From contig NZ_CP060007.1 of the NCBI RefSeq assembly GCF_014168535.1, forward strand, positions 3,906,001 to 3,970,000: a DNA stretch of 64,000 bases. Direction: 5' to 3'. The position numbers and the translations under genes were made by a program. The notes beneath the pieces are model-generated. The model had not been told where the DNA came from, searched no databases, and saw only the letters and a list, made by a program, of their open reading frames with translations. Below, in pieces: positions 38,101 through 45,974 of the stretch; position 1 is the first letter of the stretch; every line of letters starts with the position of its first letter. Source of the DNA: Lacibacter sediminis (GTDB lineage Bacteria; Bacteroidota; Bacteroidia; Chitinophagales; Chitinophagaceae).

Positions 38101-38583
38101 TGTTACTTTTCCTTTTACAGTAATGTCAGCTGGTGGCGATTCCTTTGTAACATTTGCAGTTGGTGCTGCTGTCACCTTACGTTTGATTACTATTGTATTT
38201 TCTACAATGGTATACGTAAGCGGCGATTTCTGCAAGCATTCGTCAATGGCTTCCTGCAGCGGAACATTTTTAGCTTCAACGCTTACATTGCCCACCAACT
38301 TCATCATTTCAACAGTGCATATGTAATTATAGCCTGTTTGCTTTCTGATTTCTTTCAATACTTTCTGGAAGGGCGCATTCTTTACTGAAAGCGTTACAGT
38401 TTGTGAGTGGGCTTCTGCAAACACCTGCATACTGGCCACGAAGAGAAAAACAGCAATAAGTTTCATAATCAATAGTGCCTTCCTGACAGGAGGGCATGTT
38501 TTGGATAGTTTTCGGCTTTGCCGAAAACTAAAAGCAGTAAATGGCATAACTTCGTTTTTGGGTTTAACGATAAACAGTCTCAT
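35107..38583 (-). CDS. SusC/RagA TonB-dependent transporter with N-terminal STN signalling domain
   Basis: A 1158-residue outer-membrane transporter. An N-terminal extension leads to a signal sequence (MKLIAVFLFVASMQVFAEA), then an STN domain (FQKVLKEIRKQTGYNYICTV, PLQEAIDECLQKSPLTYTI) that contacts the FecR anti-sigma factor. A carboxypeptidase-like beta-sandwich follows (VKGKVTDESGTPLPGASVNI), then the plug (VIVDGLPTPFNRIDPNDIES, SILKDASAAIYGARAGNG) and a beta-barrel ending GGLRLTF. ATG at 38583 is used; the frame is open to a TTG at 38634, and ATG 38466 is the latest start that keeps the signal. STN-bearing SusC next to FecI/FecR means transport is coupled to transcription. Confidence 0.95.
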   Translation of the reverse strand: MRLFIVKPKNEVMPFTAFSFRQSRKLSKTCPPVRKALLIMKLIAVFLFVASMQVFAEAHSQTVTLSVKNAPFQKVLKEIRKQTGYNYICTVEMMKLVGNVSVEAKNVPLQEAIDECLQKSPLTYTIVENTIVIKRKVTAAPTANVTKESPPADITVKGKVTDESGTPLPGASVNIKGTGKGVNTDANGEFTISVPDNSSMILVISFVGMEAKEVSVKGMTSVQVTLSKQEIQQQEIVVVGYGTQKKATVTGAIAQVGAKVLQSAPVPNTSQLLVGRMPGLLSKTASGLPGEDNASLQIRGYGNALVIVDGLPTPFNRIDPNDIESVSILKDASAAIYGARAGNGVILVTTKRGKTGAPQITYTGTYTYQMPSAFQNTVNAGDWAELRREAALNYGLSPGEFTEEVVQKYKAGTEANFKSYNWRDAIFRTGAPMLQQSITVSGGTPALKYFGSLGMTDQQSVFTSGDYFYKRYNTRLNVDATIAKNLSLRFDMQYRFGQDQQVGSIEDVMVDFSTAQPRYNPYLPDLTRNAYTGFQGRNPLLRIDAERRGYNRTSSNFFNGQVGLNYKLPFVPGLSVGADLLVSQSADYTKVFNVPAEVYDYDYETQVYTYMANMGNFISLRETNARYFQIYPMLKVNYDREFGNHRISAMGIAEQLKNGGNSLMAFRRDLLSPSIQQLFSGGQDFQDNTGTQSQMSRVAYIGKLNYDYEGKYLAEFILRADASANFPKNSRWGYFPGVSVGWVFSKENFMDNASSWLSNGKLRLSYGQSGNDGTSQFSYLTGYDIDAGGYIMGNTFYKTISTTGLPNPDITWESITNYNAGIDLTLWKGKLVFEGNVFYRLRDGILASQQRAVPSTFGATLPPVNLNKQSNRGFELMIDYRPKISGVQLSIMPTFTLTQNKWEYRDETAYTDPDQIRIYQLTGKSANLSWGYKSDGIFMSQGEIDKLAFNQDGVGNTTLRPGDIRYVDLNSDGILDWRDQDVIGKGTFPEVVYSLVVGATYKGLSLEMLWQGSTGFNFYVTGASASMFSNESIPYDYHYTYRWQPDPANPTQNINPKAQLPAASLGLNPNNIKRSDFWMKDATFIRLRNVNLSYSFSGNWVKKVGIKNLQVFTSATNLLTFSKLGFYKNTFDPDANLSGEGRNYPIHKNIAGGLRLTF

Positions 38584-38693
38584 TGGTTTGATTGCTTGTT
38601 GAAGAGCCCGAATCTTTCGCCGGGAGTGTTGCAACCACTTCCGGTTTTTTTTATGGCTCTTGCTACGATATTCGTTTTACATTGTTCTGTTTT

Positions 38694-39893
38694 TTATGGC
38701 ATAACAATTATTTTTTTGCCTTCAATGATAAATCGCACTTCGCCTGTTTGCTGCAGCATTGAAAGCACCTGCGACAGCTTTACATTACGGGAAATGCCAC
38801 CAATAAAATGCGTGCTGATGTTGCCTTGGTAACTTATCTCCACATCGTACCAACGGGACAGTTGTCTCATCACCGATTTAATATCACTGTTCTCAAACTG
38901 AAAATTTCCATCCTTCCAAGCTACCGTTTCTTCCAGATTTGCATCATTAACGATCTTCATGTTACCCGATGGTTTCAGTTGTGCCTGTTGGCCGGGTTGT
39001 AAAAATTTGCTTTCACTTGCTGCAGTTACTTTTACTCTTCCTTCCAGCAAGGTGGTGCGTACAGTTTCTTCATCGGTATAACTGTTGATGTTGAAATGTG
39101 TACCGAGCACTTCTACTTCCATTTGATTCAATTGTACTTTGAATGGCCGTAATGCGTCTTTGGCAATTTCAAAATAAGCTTCACCGGTTATTTCCACACG
39201 GCGTTCTTTACCGCTGAACACAACAGGATACTTTAAGGATGAAGCTGCATTGAGCCATACTTTGCTTCCATCGGGTAAAGTAATTTTATACTGTCCTCCA
39301 CGGGGTGTTTGTAATAAATTATATGCAATTTCTTCGGTTGCATTATCCTGGCTGTTGTACAACAGTTGTCCATCTTCTTTCTTGATGATCTCTGTTGTTC
39401 CCTGCTGTGCAAGCATACCATTGCCGGCACTATCGAGAACAATAGAACTTCCATCGGCCAGGGTTAATACAGCCCTGTCGCCACCGGGTAAATGATCTTG
39501 ATGAAGTTGTGGTTGTGTATTTTTTGCAACGGTTGTATTCTTCTCTTTTTGATTCGTTAAAAGAAACACAGAAGAAAGAATCAGTAAAAGAATTGCTGCG
39601 GCAGCTACCCAACGGAAACGTGCAAAACGACCGATGACAGGTTGTTCGTCTGTTTCAAAAGTTGCTGAAAGTTTTTGTTTCGCTTCCTGTATTTTCTGAT
39701 CCCAGTCGGCAGCAGCAATCAATGGTGCATCTGTTTTTACAGACAGCCAAAGCTGCTTCAGTTCTTCATTCAATTGTGTTTCATCAGGTTGTTCGTTCAA
39801 TAACCGCCACAGCTCTGCATACTCAGCAGAGGTTAACCGGTTATCCAGGTATTTATGTATAAGATCGGAGAGATTCTCCTTGTTATCAGTCAT
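38694..39893 (-). CDS. FecR-family anti-sigma factor (DUF4974)
   Basis: A 399-residue membrane anti-sigma factor. The cytoplasmic N-terminus (residues 1-88) contains the sigma-binding helices (LIHKYLDNRLTSAEYAELWR). One membrane helix lies at about 91-110 (WVAAAAILLLILSSVFLL). The FecR domain (about 200-300) has PRGGQYKITLPDGSKVWLNA and GEAYFEIAKDALRPFKV, and a C-terminal DUF4974 (VKLSQVLSMLQQTGEVRFII) meets the STN domain of SusC. It precedes susC by 110 bases. Unusually, a TIM-barrel lipoprotein gene separates it from its sigma factor. Confidence 0.95.
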   Translation of the reverse strand: MTDNKENLSDLIHKYLDNRLTSAEYAELWRLLNEQPDETQLNEELKQLWLSVKTDAPLIAAADWDQKIQEAKQKLSATFETDEQPVIGRFARFRWVAAAAILLLILSSVFLLTNQKEKNTTVAKNTQPQLHQDHLPGGDRAVLTLADGSSIVLDSAGNGMLAQQGTTEIIKKEDGQLLYNSQDNATEEIAYNLLQTPRGGQYKITLPDGSKVWLNAASSLKYPVVFSGKERRVEITGEAYFEIAKDALRPFKVQLNQMEVEVLGTHFNINSYTDEETVRTTLLEGRVKVTAASESKFLQPGQQAQLKPSGNMKIVNDANLEETVAWKDGNFQFENSDIKSVMRQLSRWYDVEISYQGNISTHFIGGISRNVKLSQVLSMLQQTGEVRFIIEGKKIIVMP

Positions 39894-39984
39894 ATTGTAA
39901 AATAAAATGTGCTAAATAAATGACGACCGGAAAGATGACATGTACCAATGCGCTCTCAATTTTTTTGAAAATAAACAACAGTTA

Positions 39985-41217
39985 CTAAAGCGATGACAAC
40001 ACCTGCAGTGCTTTTGTTCTGTATTCATCTGTTGTTGGATACCTGTTATTTTTCTGCTTTTCGTCTTTCAGGTAAGTATTCATGGCCTTATAAAAGTTGT
40101 TGTGCAGCACATACTGGCGTGTTTTGGCACCGGATTCGTTAATCAACGACATTTGTTTCGATACCCCATTCTCGTATTCATTGTTATACATCTGCCAGTG
40201 TAAGGCAAACGGAAGATTCAGTTCAAATGCAATCTTCATAATTTCCTTTGTTTCATCGTACTGCTTTTGAAACGTTTCGGGCTTTGAAGCATTGGCCTGA
40301 TAGCCGTATTCGCCAATAAATACTCTTCTGCTGAAAGGCAATCCGCTTTTTGGTTTCAGTTTCGATTCGAGGTAGGTGAAAATCGCTTGCAAATCTGTTT
40401 TTTTCTGTACAGCAGTTTTATCCTTGATCGCTTCATAACTGGAGTAAGAAATAAGATCGATATCAACATTCGGTATCACACTTTCAGCCACACAAGGTTC
40501 ACCATTCATTCCTTTCAACACCAGGTTTGCTTCGATGTAATGATACAGCGACACATTTTTTGCTGTTGACGCCAGCTTTGCATCATCAATTGCTTTTTGT
40601 CTTATCTGAAACCACTTGCTCATGTTTGCAAGCAATTCCGGCGCAGGGGTAACGGTTCTGTCGTAACTGGGAATTAACAGCCAATCGCCTTCCCAGTTGC
40701 CAATTAAAAATGTTTTACCTGAGTTATCGTATGTTGTAAGCAAATGAGAAACGAAATTGTACATTTCATCATACAATACTTTTTCTTCGGCAGCGGTGAG
40801 GGCCTTCTTCCAATCCACATTGGTTAAGGTATGCACCCATAAAAAGATGTATTTAAAATCCATATTGCACACCGTTTTATAGGGCAGGTTATTTGTAAAC
40901 AGTGCTAACGTGGTGGTACTCTTTGTAACCTCATTGATCCCATAAATATCCGGGGAATTTTTACCCAAGGTAATTTTCAGGATATTCGACCCCATCTCCC
41001 GCACTTTCTTTGCCTGCTCCACCAGTTTGTTTTCTGAAGTAAACTGGTAACTGCCCGATATGGCGTGTGTACCCAGCACAAAATTGTACGGCTCCAGTTG
41101 CTGAAGCGTATTGGTTGGTACTTCGGTGGGGGTATCGTTCACAACGCCTTTTTTGCCACAGGAAAATAAAAAGACGATCAGAACCGATAACAGCAGGAGT
41201 GGTATTCTTTTCTTCAT
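39985..41217 (-). CDS. TIM-barrel-like putative glycoside hydrolase lipoprotein, PUL paralogue 1
   Basis: A 410-residue lipoprotein with signal LLLLSVLIVFLFSC and lipidated Cys20, so it is likely surface- or membrane-attached, unlike its paralogue at 27148-28353. Candidate catalytic residues are Glu176 (IGNWEGDW) and Glu303 (FIGEYGY), followed by ALHWQMYNNEYE. By eye well over half the residues match the paralogue without large gaps. The ATG at 41217 is chosen because the upstream extension has no signal character. It sits between the ECF sigma gene and fecR. A glycan-hydrolase or glycan-binding role is inferred from fold pattern and locus; the family is not one I can name. Confidence 0.7.
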   Translation of the reverse strand: MKKRIPLLLLSVLIVFLFSCGKKGVVNDTPTEVPTNTLQQLEPYNFVLGTHAISGSYQFTSENKLVEQAKKVREMGSNILKITLGKNSPDIYGINEVTKSTTTLALFTNNLPYKTVCNMDFKYIFLWVHTLTNVDWKKALTAAEEKVLYDEMYNFVSHLLTTYDNSGKTFLIGNWEGDWLLIPSYDRTVTPAPELLANMSKWFQIRQKAIDDAKLASTAKNVSLYHYIEANLVLKGMNGEPCVAESVIPNVDIDLISYSSYEAIKDKTAVQKKTDLQAIFTYLESKLKPKSGLPFSRRVFIGEYGYQANASKPETFQKQYDETKEIMKIAFELNLPFALHWQMYNNEYENGVSKQMSLINESGAKTRQYVLHNNFYKAMNTYLKDEKQKNNRYPTTDEYRTKALQVLSSL

Positions 41218-41278
41218 GTTAATTTGGTATGTGCCAGATAACTGACGAAGGAAAAGAAAGCATGTACCAATGCTGCCC

Positions 41279-41884
41279 CTACTTTTTTTCAAAATAAATG
41301 GCAAGCAGCAGAACCAGTGCGTTGTTTTTTTCCAGGTATTCCCGGATAAACTGCAGGGATGCAGCCAAGTGATTGCGCACCGTATTGGACGATAAATTGA
41401 GAGTTGCGGCTATTTCAGCATAGCTCAGATCTTCGTAATGTCGGAGCTCAAACACTTTTTTCCGTTGGGGAGATAATTGATTGATTGCTTCCTTTATTAA
41501 GGCATCTGTGTTTTTCAACAGTAACCGGCTATCGGCATTATCGTCGGCGGGAGCTTCAGCCATTGCTTCCCATAAGGCCTGCTGCAGGGCCAGGCTGCGT
41601 TTGGCCGCCCGGAAAAAATCAATGGCTTTATTATGAGCTACCTTGTATAAAAAAGCTTCGAAGTTTTGTATTCCGGTGATCGCTTCCCTTCCATGCCAGA
41701 GTTTTAAAAAAACATCGAGTACTATTTCCTCTGCTACTTCTTTTGATTTGGTTACTCTGTATAAATATGCAAATAACTGATTCCGGTACTTCCCGAAAAG
41801 CAGGTTAAAAAAATGCTCATCACCCTCCCTGATTTTTAAAAGGCAGTATTCGTCTTCATATAATGGCTTGGCTTTATCGTTCAT
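41279..41884 (-). CDS. FecI-like ECF sigma factor of the PUL
   Basis: A 201-residue ECF sigma factor of the Bacteroidota FecI-like group. Region 2 includes FNLLFGKYRNQLFAYLYRVT and AEEIVLDVFLKLW; region 4 includes LSPQRKKVFELRHYEDLSYA and the HTH AATLNLSSNTVRNHLAASLQ. The C-terminal tail has a hydrophobic ending (ALVLLLAIYF), common in this group. ATG at 41884 is used rather than TTG at 41890. It is the first gene of the locus and would drive expression of the SusC/SusD genes when FecR is signalled by the STN domain. Confidence 0.93.
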   Translation of the reverse strand: MNDKAKPLYEDEYCLLKIREGDEHFFNLLFGKYRNQLFAYLYRVTKSKEVAEEIVLDVFLKLWHGREAITGIQNFEAFLYKVAHNKAIDFFRAAKRSLALQQALWEAMAEAPADDNADSRLLLKNTDALIKEAINQLSPQRKKVFELRHYEDLSYAEIAATLNLSSNTVRNHLAASLQFIREYLEKNNALVLLLAIYFEKK

Positions 41885-42475
41885 GAGCAATCATCGGAGT
41901 TCCCTTAAAATCAAAAATAAAAGGAAAATAGTGAAATAAACTAAAGACTATAATGACATAAATTTCTACCCGAATTAATTTTCATTATGTAACAACGATA
42001 ACACAGTTCTAGTTCAAAATTTGTTCAAAAGATGGGCGCTGGTATTCGTCAGGTTCTATGCGGATAAAAAATTTTGAAAAGTTGCCTTTTTTGTTCAGGA
42101 ATAATTTATCAATTCATATGAAATAAGAAACTACTATTAATAAGTTTTCCGAACGGTTACTTAGAATATCCTGTTTTGTCCGTAATCAGTACTAATTCAT
42201 TTATTATAGCTGTATTTTCATTACCCAATCTGCATATCAGGCTATATTAATTTTAAGCATTATGTAAGTTTGTTTTTACAAGAGAGTTCCAACTTTGTAA
42301 ACCATGTACACTCAACTTGCCCTGGGTATTGCCTGCTTAAATTTTCTAACAGTTCGTCAACTCACTTTTTATCAAAGTGTTTCAGCAAATTTCCTGCATG
42401 ATGCCCAATGGCATAAACAGGCGAAAAATTGTAATTTTCTTATTTATAACCAAGACCATTTATATTGTTGAATAT
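41885..42475. other. Intergenic region upstream of the PUL sigma factor, no gene seen
   Basis: About 590 bases between divergent genes, AT-rich throughout. A minus-strand TATTTTTG box (41912-41919) matches the Bacteroidota -7 consensus 28 bases before the sigma start, but no -33 TTTG stands at the right distance. I see no ORF, RNA or strong hairpin. Confidence 0.5.
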
Positions 42476-42919
42476 ATGGAAACAGAAATCAATCTTCAAA
42501 TCGTTCTTACACAACCGCCACCGAATGTATTGTTTGGATTGCAGAAAGGATCGGGTAATATTTATGAAACGGTGCAAAAGCAGAAGTCAGCTTCGCAAGA
42601 CCTGTTATTTACATTTTCTATAAAGATCAAAGGCGATAAAGGAGAAGATGTGTCTCCAAAATTTTCCGGTCCGTTTGTGCAGGGCCCTGCAGGTGGAAAA
42701 TTCGTTTATATTGATATTGGAACCTACGCAGGGCAAACGGATACGCATTGGTCAAGAAGGCTAAAAGTTCCATTAACAGGCATTACGTGGGAACTGATCG
42801 ACCAATTAATTGCCGACCCAGCACTGATGCTACAAGCAAAGGTTCCCGGAACGGGCAAAGATGGCGGGCCTAATTGTGCAACCGTAAAACCATTTGAAGG
42901 CTGGCAGATCAAAAGGTGA
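42476..42919 (+). CDS. DUF5990 family protein
   Basis: A 147-residue soluble protein of unknown function. It opens INLQIVLTQPPPNVLFGLQKG and contains GPFVQGPAGGKFVYIDIGTYAGQ, then WSRRLKVPLTGITWELI and the closing NCATVKPFEGWQIK, the pattern of DUF5990 proteins. The ATG at 42476 is preferred, since the 33 residues upstream in the frame (CMMPNGINRRKIVIF) have no family match. Single gene, with no operon partners. No catalytic residues are obvious. Confidence 0.75.
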   Translation: METEINLQIVLTQPPPNVLFGLQKGSGNIYETVQKQKSASQDLLFTFSIKIKGDKGEDVSPKFSGPFVQGPAGGKFVYIDIGTYAGQTDTHWSRRLKVPLTGITWELIDQLIADPALMLQAKVPGTGKDGGPNCATVKPFEGWQIKR

Positions 42920-42944
42920 ATGGTCAATGGTGAATAGTGAATGG
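42916..42944 (+). repeat. GTGAATGG-type short degenerate repeat, copy 1
   Basis: A run of heptamer-like words (gtgaatggtcaatggtgaat and following) right after the DUF5990 stop codon. The same words recur at 62043-62071 between ftsZ and ftsA. Confidence 0.6.
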
Positions 42945-42991
42945 CCCTCTGAATCAGCAACGCCCTACTTCTTCATACAATTGCGCAGGTT

Positions 42992-43207
42992 TCAACTCGC
43001 TTTTTTCTTATCCAAAGCCACTAAGGCAACCCCGGCAACAAGTGCAATAATGCCTGCATAGGTTGGCCAGGCAATTGTTTTCTTTTCTTTTGCATTGATT
43101 TCGATTGGGCCGATGTCGACTACCTTTTTCTCCTGCGTAAAACTGAACCCTTTCAGTACCAGCATTAAAATGCCGGCTGCGATCAGAATAATTCCAAAAA
43201 TTTTCAT
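42992..43207 (-). CDS. Small two-helix membrane protein
   Basis: A 71-residue protein: membrane helix at residues 2-18 (IFGIILIAAGILMLVLKG), a polar loop with VVDIGPIEINAKEKKT, and a second helix at about 50-66 (YAGIIALVAGVALVALD), ending KKKAS. The pattern is that of small DUF3185-like membrane proteins. The ATG at 43207 is chosen because it begins the first helix; the frame is open to 43261, and that stretch coincides with the 60-bp repeat block copy B. The function is unknown. Confidence 0.7.
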   Translation of the reverse strand: MKIFGIILIAAGILMLVLKGFSFTQEKKVVDIGPIEINAKEKKTIAWPTYAGIIALVAGVALVALDKKKAS

Positions 43208-43262
43208 GTGTTCTTTTTTATTTGATTTTGGCCACATAGTATACTCACTAAAAATTATCATC
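43201..43262 (-). repeat. 60-bp intergenic block, copy B
   Basis: Shares ttttcatgtgttc, ttttggccacatag and taaaaattatcatc in order with copy A at 17878-17937. Here it covers the start codon (43205-43207) and upstream region of the small membrane protein gene. In this copy the frame is open through the block into the gene, with MIIF and MWPK as readable segments that also appear in copy A. Confidence 0.7.
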
Positions 43263-43430
43263 CCGGTCGGTTTAAAATTGGGACGCTAATTTTTAATGAC
43301 TATTTCATTACAGCTATTTTACTTATTAAGCCAATTATGATGCCACAAAGAGAAATTCAAGTTGCCGGCATAGATAAATGCCAAAGAAATTGTTGATACC
43401 ATTAGTTTTGTTTTAGCTAAACTAAAACGC

Positions 43431-43994
43431 ATGATCAGTTATTCCACTTCAACTACAAAACAAGAACTTGAAGGAATATTAAAACTTCAGCAATTAAACT
43501 TAGCACAAGGATTAATGCCAGATGAAATACAAAGCCAGGGTTTTGTAACGGTGAAACATACGTATGATGTGCTGAAGAAAATGAATGACCTGGAGAAACA
43601 TGTCATTGCAAAAGATGATGAAAAGGTTATTGGCTATGTATTGGCTATGACCAAAGAATCAAGATTTGATATTTCTGTTTTGATCCCGATGTTTGATGTG
43701 TTTGATCAGATCATTTACAAAGAGAAGATCATTTCTGATCTTAAGTATATTATTGTTGGCCAGGTTTGCGTTGATAAAGCCTATCGTGGGCAAGGAATTT
43801 TCGATAACTGCTATGCTGCTTACAAAGAATTTTACAGCAGCAAGTATGATCTTGTGCTCACTGAAATCGCAAGCAGTAATACACGTTCGCTACAAGCACA
43901 TAAGAGAATCGGTTTCCGGGAAATACATTCATACATAGATCCTGCTCACACCGAATGGATCGTTGTAGTTTGGGACTGGAGAAATGATCAATAA
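43431..43994 (+). CDS. GNAT-family N-acetyltransferase
   Basis: A 187-residue acetyltransferase. The acetyl-CoA loop is in VGQVCVDKAYRGQGIFDNCY (residues 108-127, Q/RxxGxG/A as RGQGIF), preceded by VIGYVLAMTK and followed by LVLTEIASSNTRSLQAHKRI and GFREIHSYI, the beta-5 and beta-6 strands of the GNAT fold. The substrate cannot be predicted. It is followed closely by a RibD-type reductase (33-base gap) in the same direction. Confidence 0.88.
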   Translation: MISYSTSTTKQELEGILKLQQLNLAQGLMPDEIQSQGFVTVKHTYDVLKKMNDLEKHVIAKDDEKVIGYVLAMTKESRFDISVLIPMFDVFDQIIYKEKIISDLKYIIVGQVCVDKAYRGQGIFDNCYAAYKEFYSSKYDLVLTEIASSNTRSLQAHKRIGFREIHSYIDPAHTEWIVVVWDWRNDQ

Positions 43995-44027
43995 CAATAG
44001 CACCTATACGTTTAAAAAGAAATAATC

Positions 44028-44588
44028 ATGCGGAAAATAATTGTAAACGTTGCTGTAACACTTGATGGTTTTATTGAAGGACCAAACGGAGAAATTGACT
44101 GGATCAACAATGATGCCGCTGCTGAAATGGGAGAAGGCACTCCTTTCGATCAATTTCTTGCGGGTGTTGATGCTGTTTTTTATGGCAGGATAAGTTATGA
44201 TCTGTGGGGACAGTTTCAACCGGGCAATAATGCATCTGCAGCAGAAAAAAGTCTTTGGCAAAGTGTACACAGCAAAACGAAATATGTTTTTTCAAACAAC
44301 AAGAAAGAAGATGGAAAAGCAATATTCATCAACTCACCAATAACTGAGCGTGTAAAAGAAATTAAACAGGAGCCGGGGAAGAATATCTGGCTGTATGGCG
44401 GCGGCAGTCTGATTACCAGTTTTATGAATGAAGATCTTGTTGATGCTTACCAGCTTGCAGTTTATCCTGTTATTTTAGGTGAAGGAAAGCCTCTTTTTTC
44501 GAATATCAACAAGCACAGCAACCTTATCCTAAAAGAAATCAACAGTTCAAAATCGGGCGTGGTTTTTATGAACTATGAACGGGTTTAA
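44028..44588 (+). CDS. Dihydrofolate reductase family protein (RibD C-terminal domain)
   Basis: A 186-residue reductase of the DHFR/RibD-C superfamily. The N-terminal VNVAVTLDGFIEGPNGEIDW and GVDAVFYGRISYDLWGQF segments give the NADPH and substrate sites, and IWLYGGGSLITSFMNEDLVD is the signature middle part, with VYPVILGEGKPLF near the end. YyaP/YwjB-like stand-alone members are widespread and mostly uncharacterised. No riboflavin or folate gene is adjacent. Confidence 0.9.
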   Translation: MRKIIVNVAVTLDGFIEGPNGEIDWINNDAAAEMGEGTPFDQFLAGVDAVFYGRISYDLWGQFQPGNNASAAEKSLWQSVHSKTKYVFSNNKKEDGKAIFINSPITERVKEIKQEPGKNIWLYGGGSLITSFMNEDLVDAYQLAVYPVILGEGKPLFSNINKHSNLILKEINSSKSGVVFMNYERV

Positions 44589-44698
44589 TTTTCCCTAACC
44601 ACAATCATCTGCTCCGTCATTGTTTTTAAGTTGAACAGGAGTTAGCTTGCTGACTCTCATCAGTAAAATCAGTTGCTGTCTGTTGTAAAATAGGAACA

Positions 44699-45466
44699 AT
44701 GAAAAAGTTAACAGGCAAAACAGCACTGATCACCGGGGCAGGTTCAGGAATGGGCAAAGCCATTGCCCTTTTATTTGCATTTGAAGATTGCAAAGTAGTA
44801 GCGACAGACATTAACTCCGAACGTTTACAATTACTTCACCAGGAAATTACCGGCCAAGGTGGCGATGTTACAACGCTGCTATGCAATATGGCGTTGGAAG
44901 AAGATATCGAACGCATGGTCAATACTGCTGTTACAACTTATGGAACGTTAGACATCTTAGTGAATAATGCCGGCATCATGGATCATTTTGCACCTGTTGC
45001 TGAACTTGAAAACAGCATGTGGGAGAAAGTGATGAACATCAATGTTACCGGCCCAATGAAAGCCATGCGTAGTGCAGTAAAAATTTTTCTTGCAAAAGGC
45101 AGTGGCTGTATCATCAATATTGCATCTATTGGCGGGTTACAAGGTGCAAGAGCGGGAGCTGCTTACACAGCCAGCAAACATGCATTGATCGGCCTTACAA
45201 AAAACACAGGTTACCTGTATGCAAAAGCAGGGATTCGATGCAATGCCATTGCTCCGGGCGCCATCAATACAAATATTGGCGATACAATTGACATGCGTAA
45301 GATCACGCCCCTGATCAATGACCGTATCATGAGTGGCATGGTCCTGAATGCCAAAACCGGCGAACCAATTGATATTGCAAACGCCGCCTTATTCCTGGCA
45401 ACTGACGATGCCGGTTTTATTAACGGTGCTGTGATTACCGTTGATGGCGGATGGACCGCTTATTAG
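44699..45466 (+). CDS. Short-chain dehydrogenase/reductase (SDR)
   Basis: A 255-residue classical SDR. Cofactor motif TGxxxGxG is GAGSGMG (residues 13-19) followed by DINSE, with Asp at the end of strand 2, which favours NAD(H). NNAG is at LVNNAGIMDHF, the catalytic Ser in NIASIGG, and Tyr-x-x-x-Lys in YTASK. The family ending FINGAVITVDGGW closes it. The substrate is unknown. It stands between a DHFR-family gene and thioredoxin, with no obvious pathway link. Confidence 0.92.
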   Translation: MKKLTGKTALITGAGSGMGKAIALLFAFEDCKVVATDINSERLQLLHQEITGQGGDVTTLLCNMALEEDIERMVNTAVTTYGTLDILVNNAGIMDHFAPVAELENSMWEKVMNINVTGPMKAMRSAVKIFLAKGSGCIINIASIGGLQGARAGAAYTASKHALIGLTKNTGYLYAKAGIRCNAIAPGAINTNIGDTIDMRKITPLINDRIMSGMVLNAKTGEPIDIANAALFLATDDAGFINGAVITVDGGWTAY

Positions 45467-45544
45467 ACTATGACGTCGTTTAAAGCGTAACTTTTGTCAC
45501 GCATGAAGCAGTTATGATCAATAACTTTGTATTCAAATTATACT

Positions 45545-45919
45545 ATGGCAACGATCAAACTCACCGCACAGGATTTTAAAGAAAAGGTCTTTAACTACGA
45601 AACTGAAAAAGAATGGAAATACAGCGGTACTGTTCCTGCCATCATTGATTTTTATGCCGATTGGTGTGGTCCTTGTAAAATGGTGGCACCTGTGTTGGAA
45701 GAATTAGCTATGGAATACGAAGGAAAGATCGTCATCTATAAAGTTGATACAGAAGCAGAGATGGAACTTGCAGCAGTATTCGGTATACAGAGTATCCCAA
45801 CATTTTTATTTATTCCTGTTGATGCAGATCCCATGATGCAACCGGGTGCATTTCCAAAGAAAGTATTCAAAGAAATTATTGAAGATCATTTGTTGAAACA
45901 GAAAGAGCCTGAGGCTTAA
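45545..45919 (+). CDS. trxA: Thioredoxin
   Basis: A 124-residue thioredoxin with the redox motif Trp40-Cys41-Gly-Pro-Cys44 (DWCGPCKM), the IIDFYADW strand before it and the cis-Pro loop GIQSIPTFLF. It is longer at the N-terminus than E. coli thioredoxin by about 10 residues. The ATG at 45545 is preferred over the in-frame TTG at 45527. A TAACTTTG box (45522-45529) fits the -7 consensus but would leave a very short leader. Confidence 0.92.
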   Translation: MATIKLTAQDFKEKVFNYETEKEWKYSGTVPAIIDFYADWCGPCKMVAPVLEELAMEYEGKIVIYKVDTEAEMELAAVFGIQSIPTFLFIPVDADPMMQPGAFPKKVFKEIIEDHLLKQKEPEA

Positions 45920-45974
45920 CAGCGAATGGGCAACAGGCAATCAGCAATTGACAAATTCAATTTTTAAATTGTGC

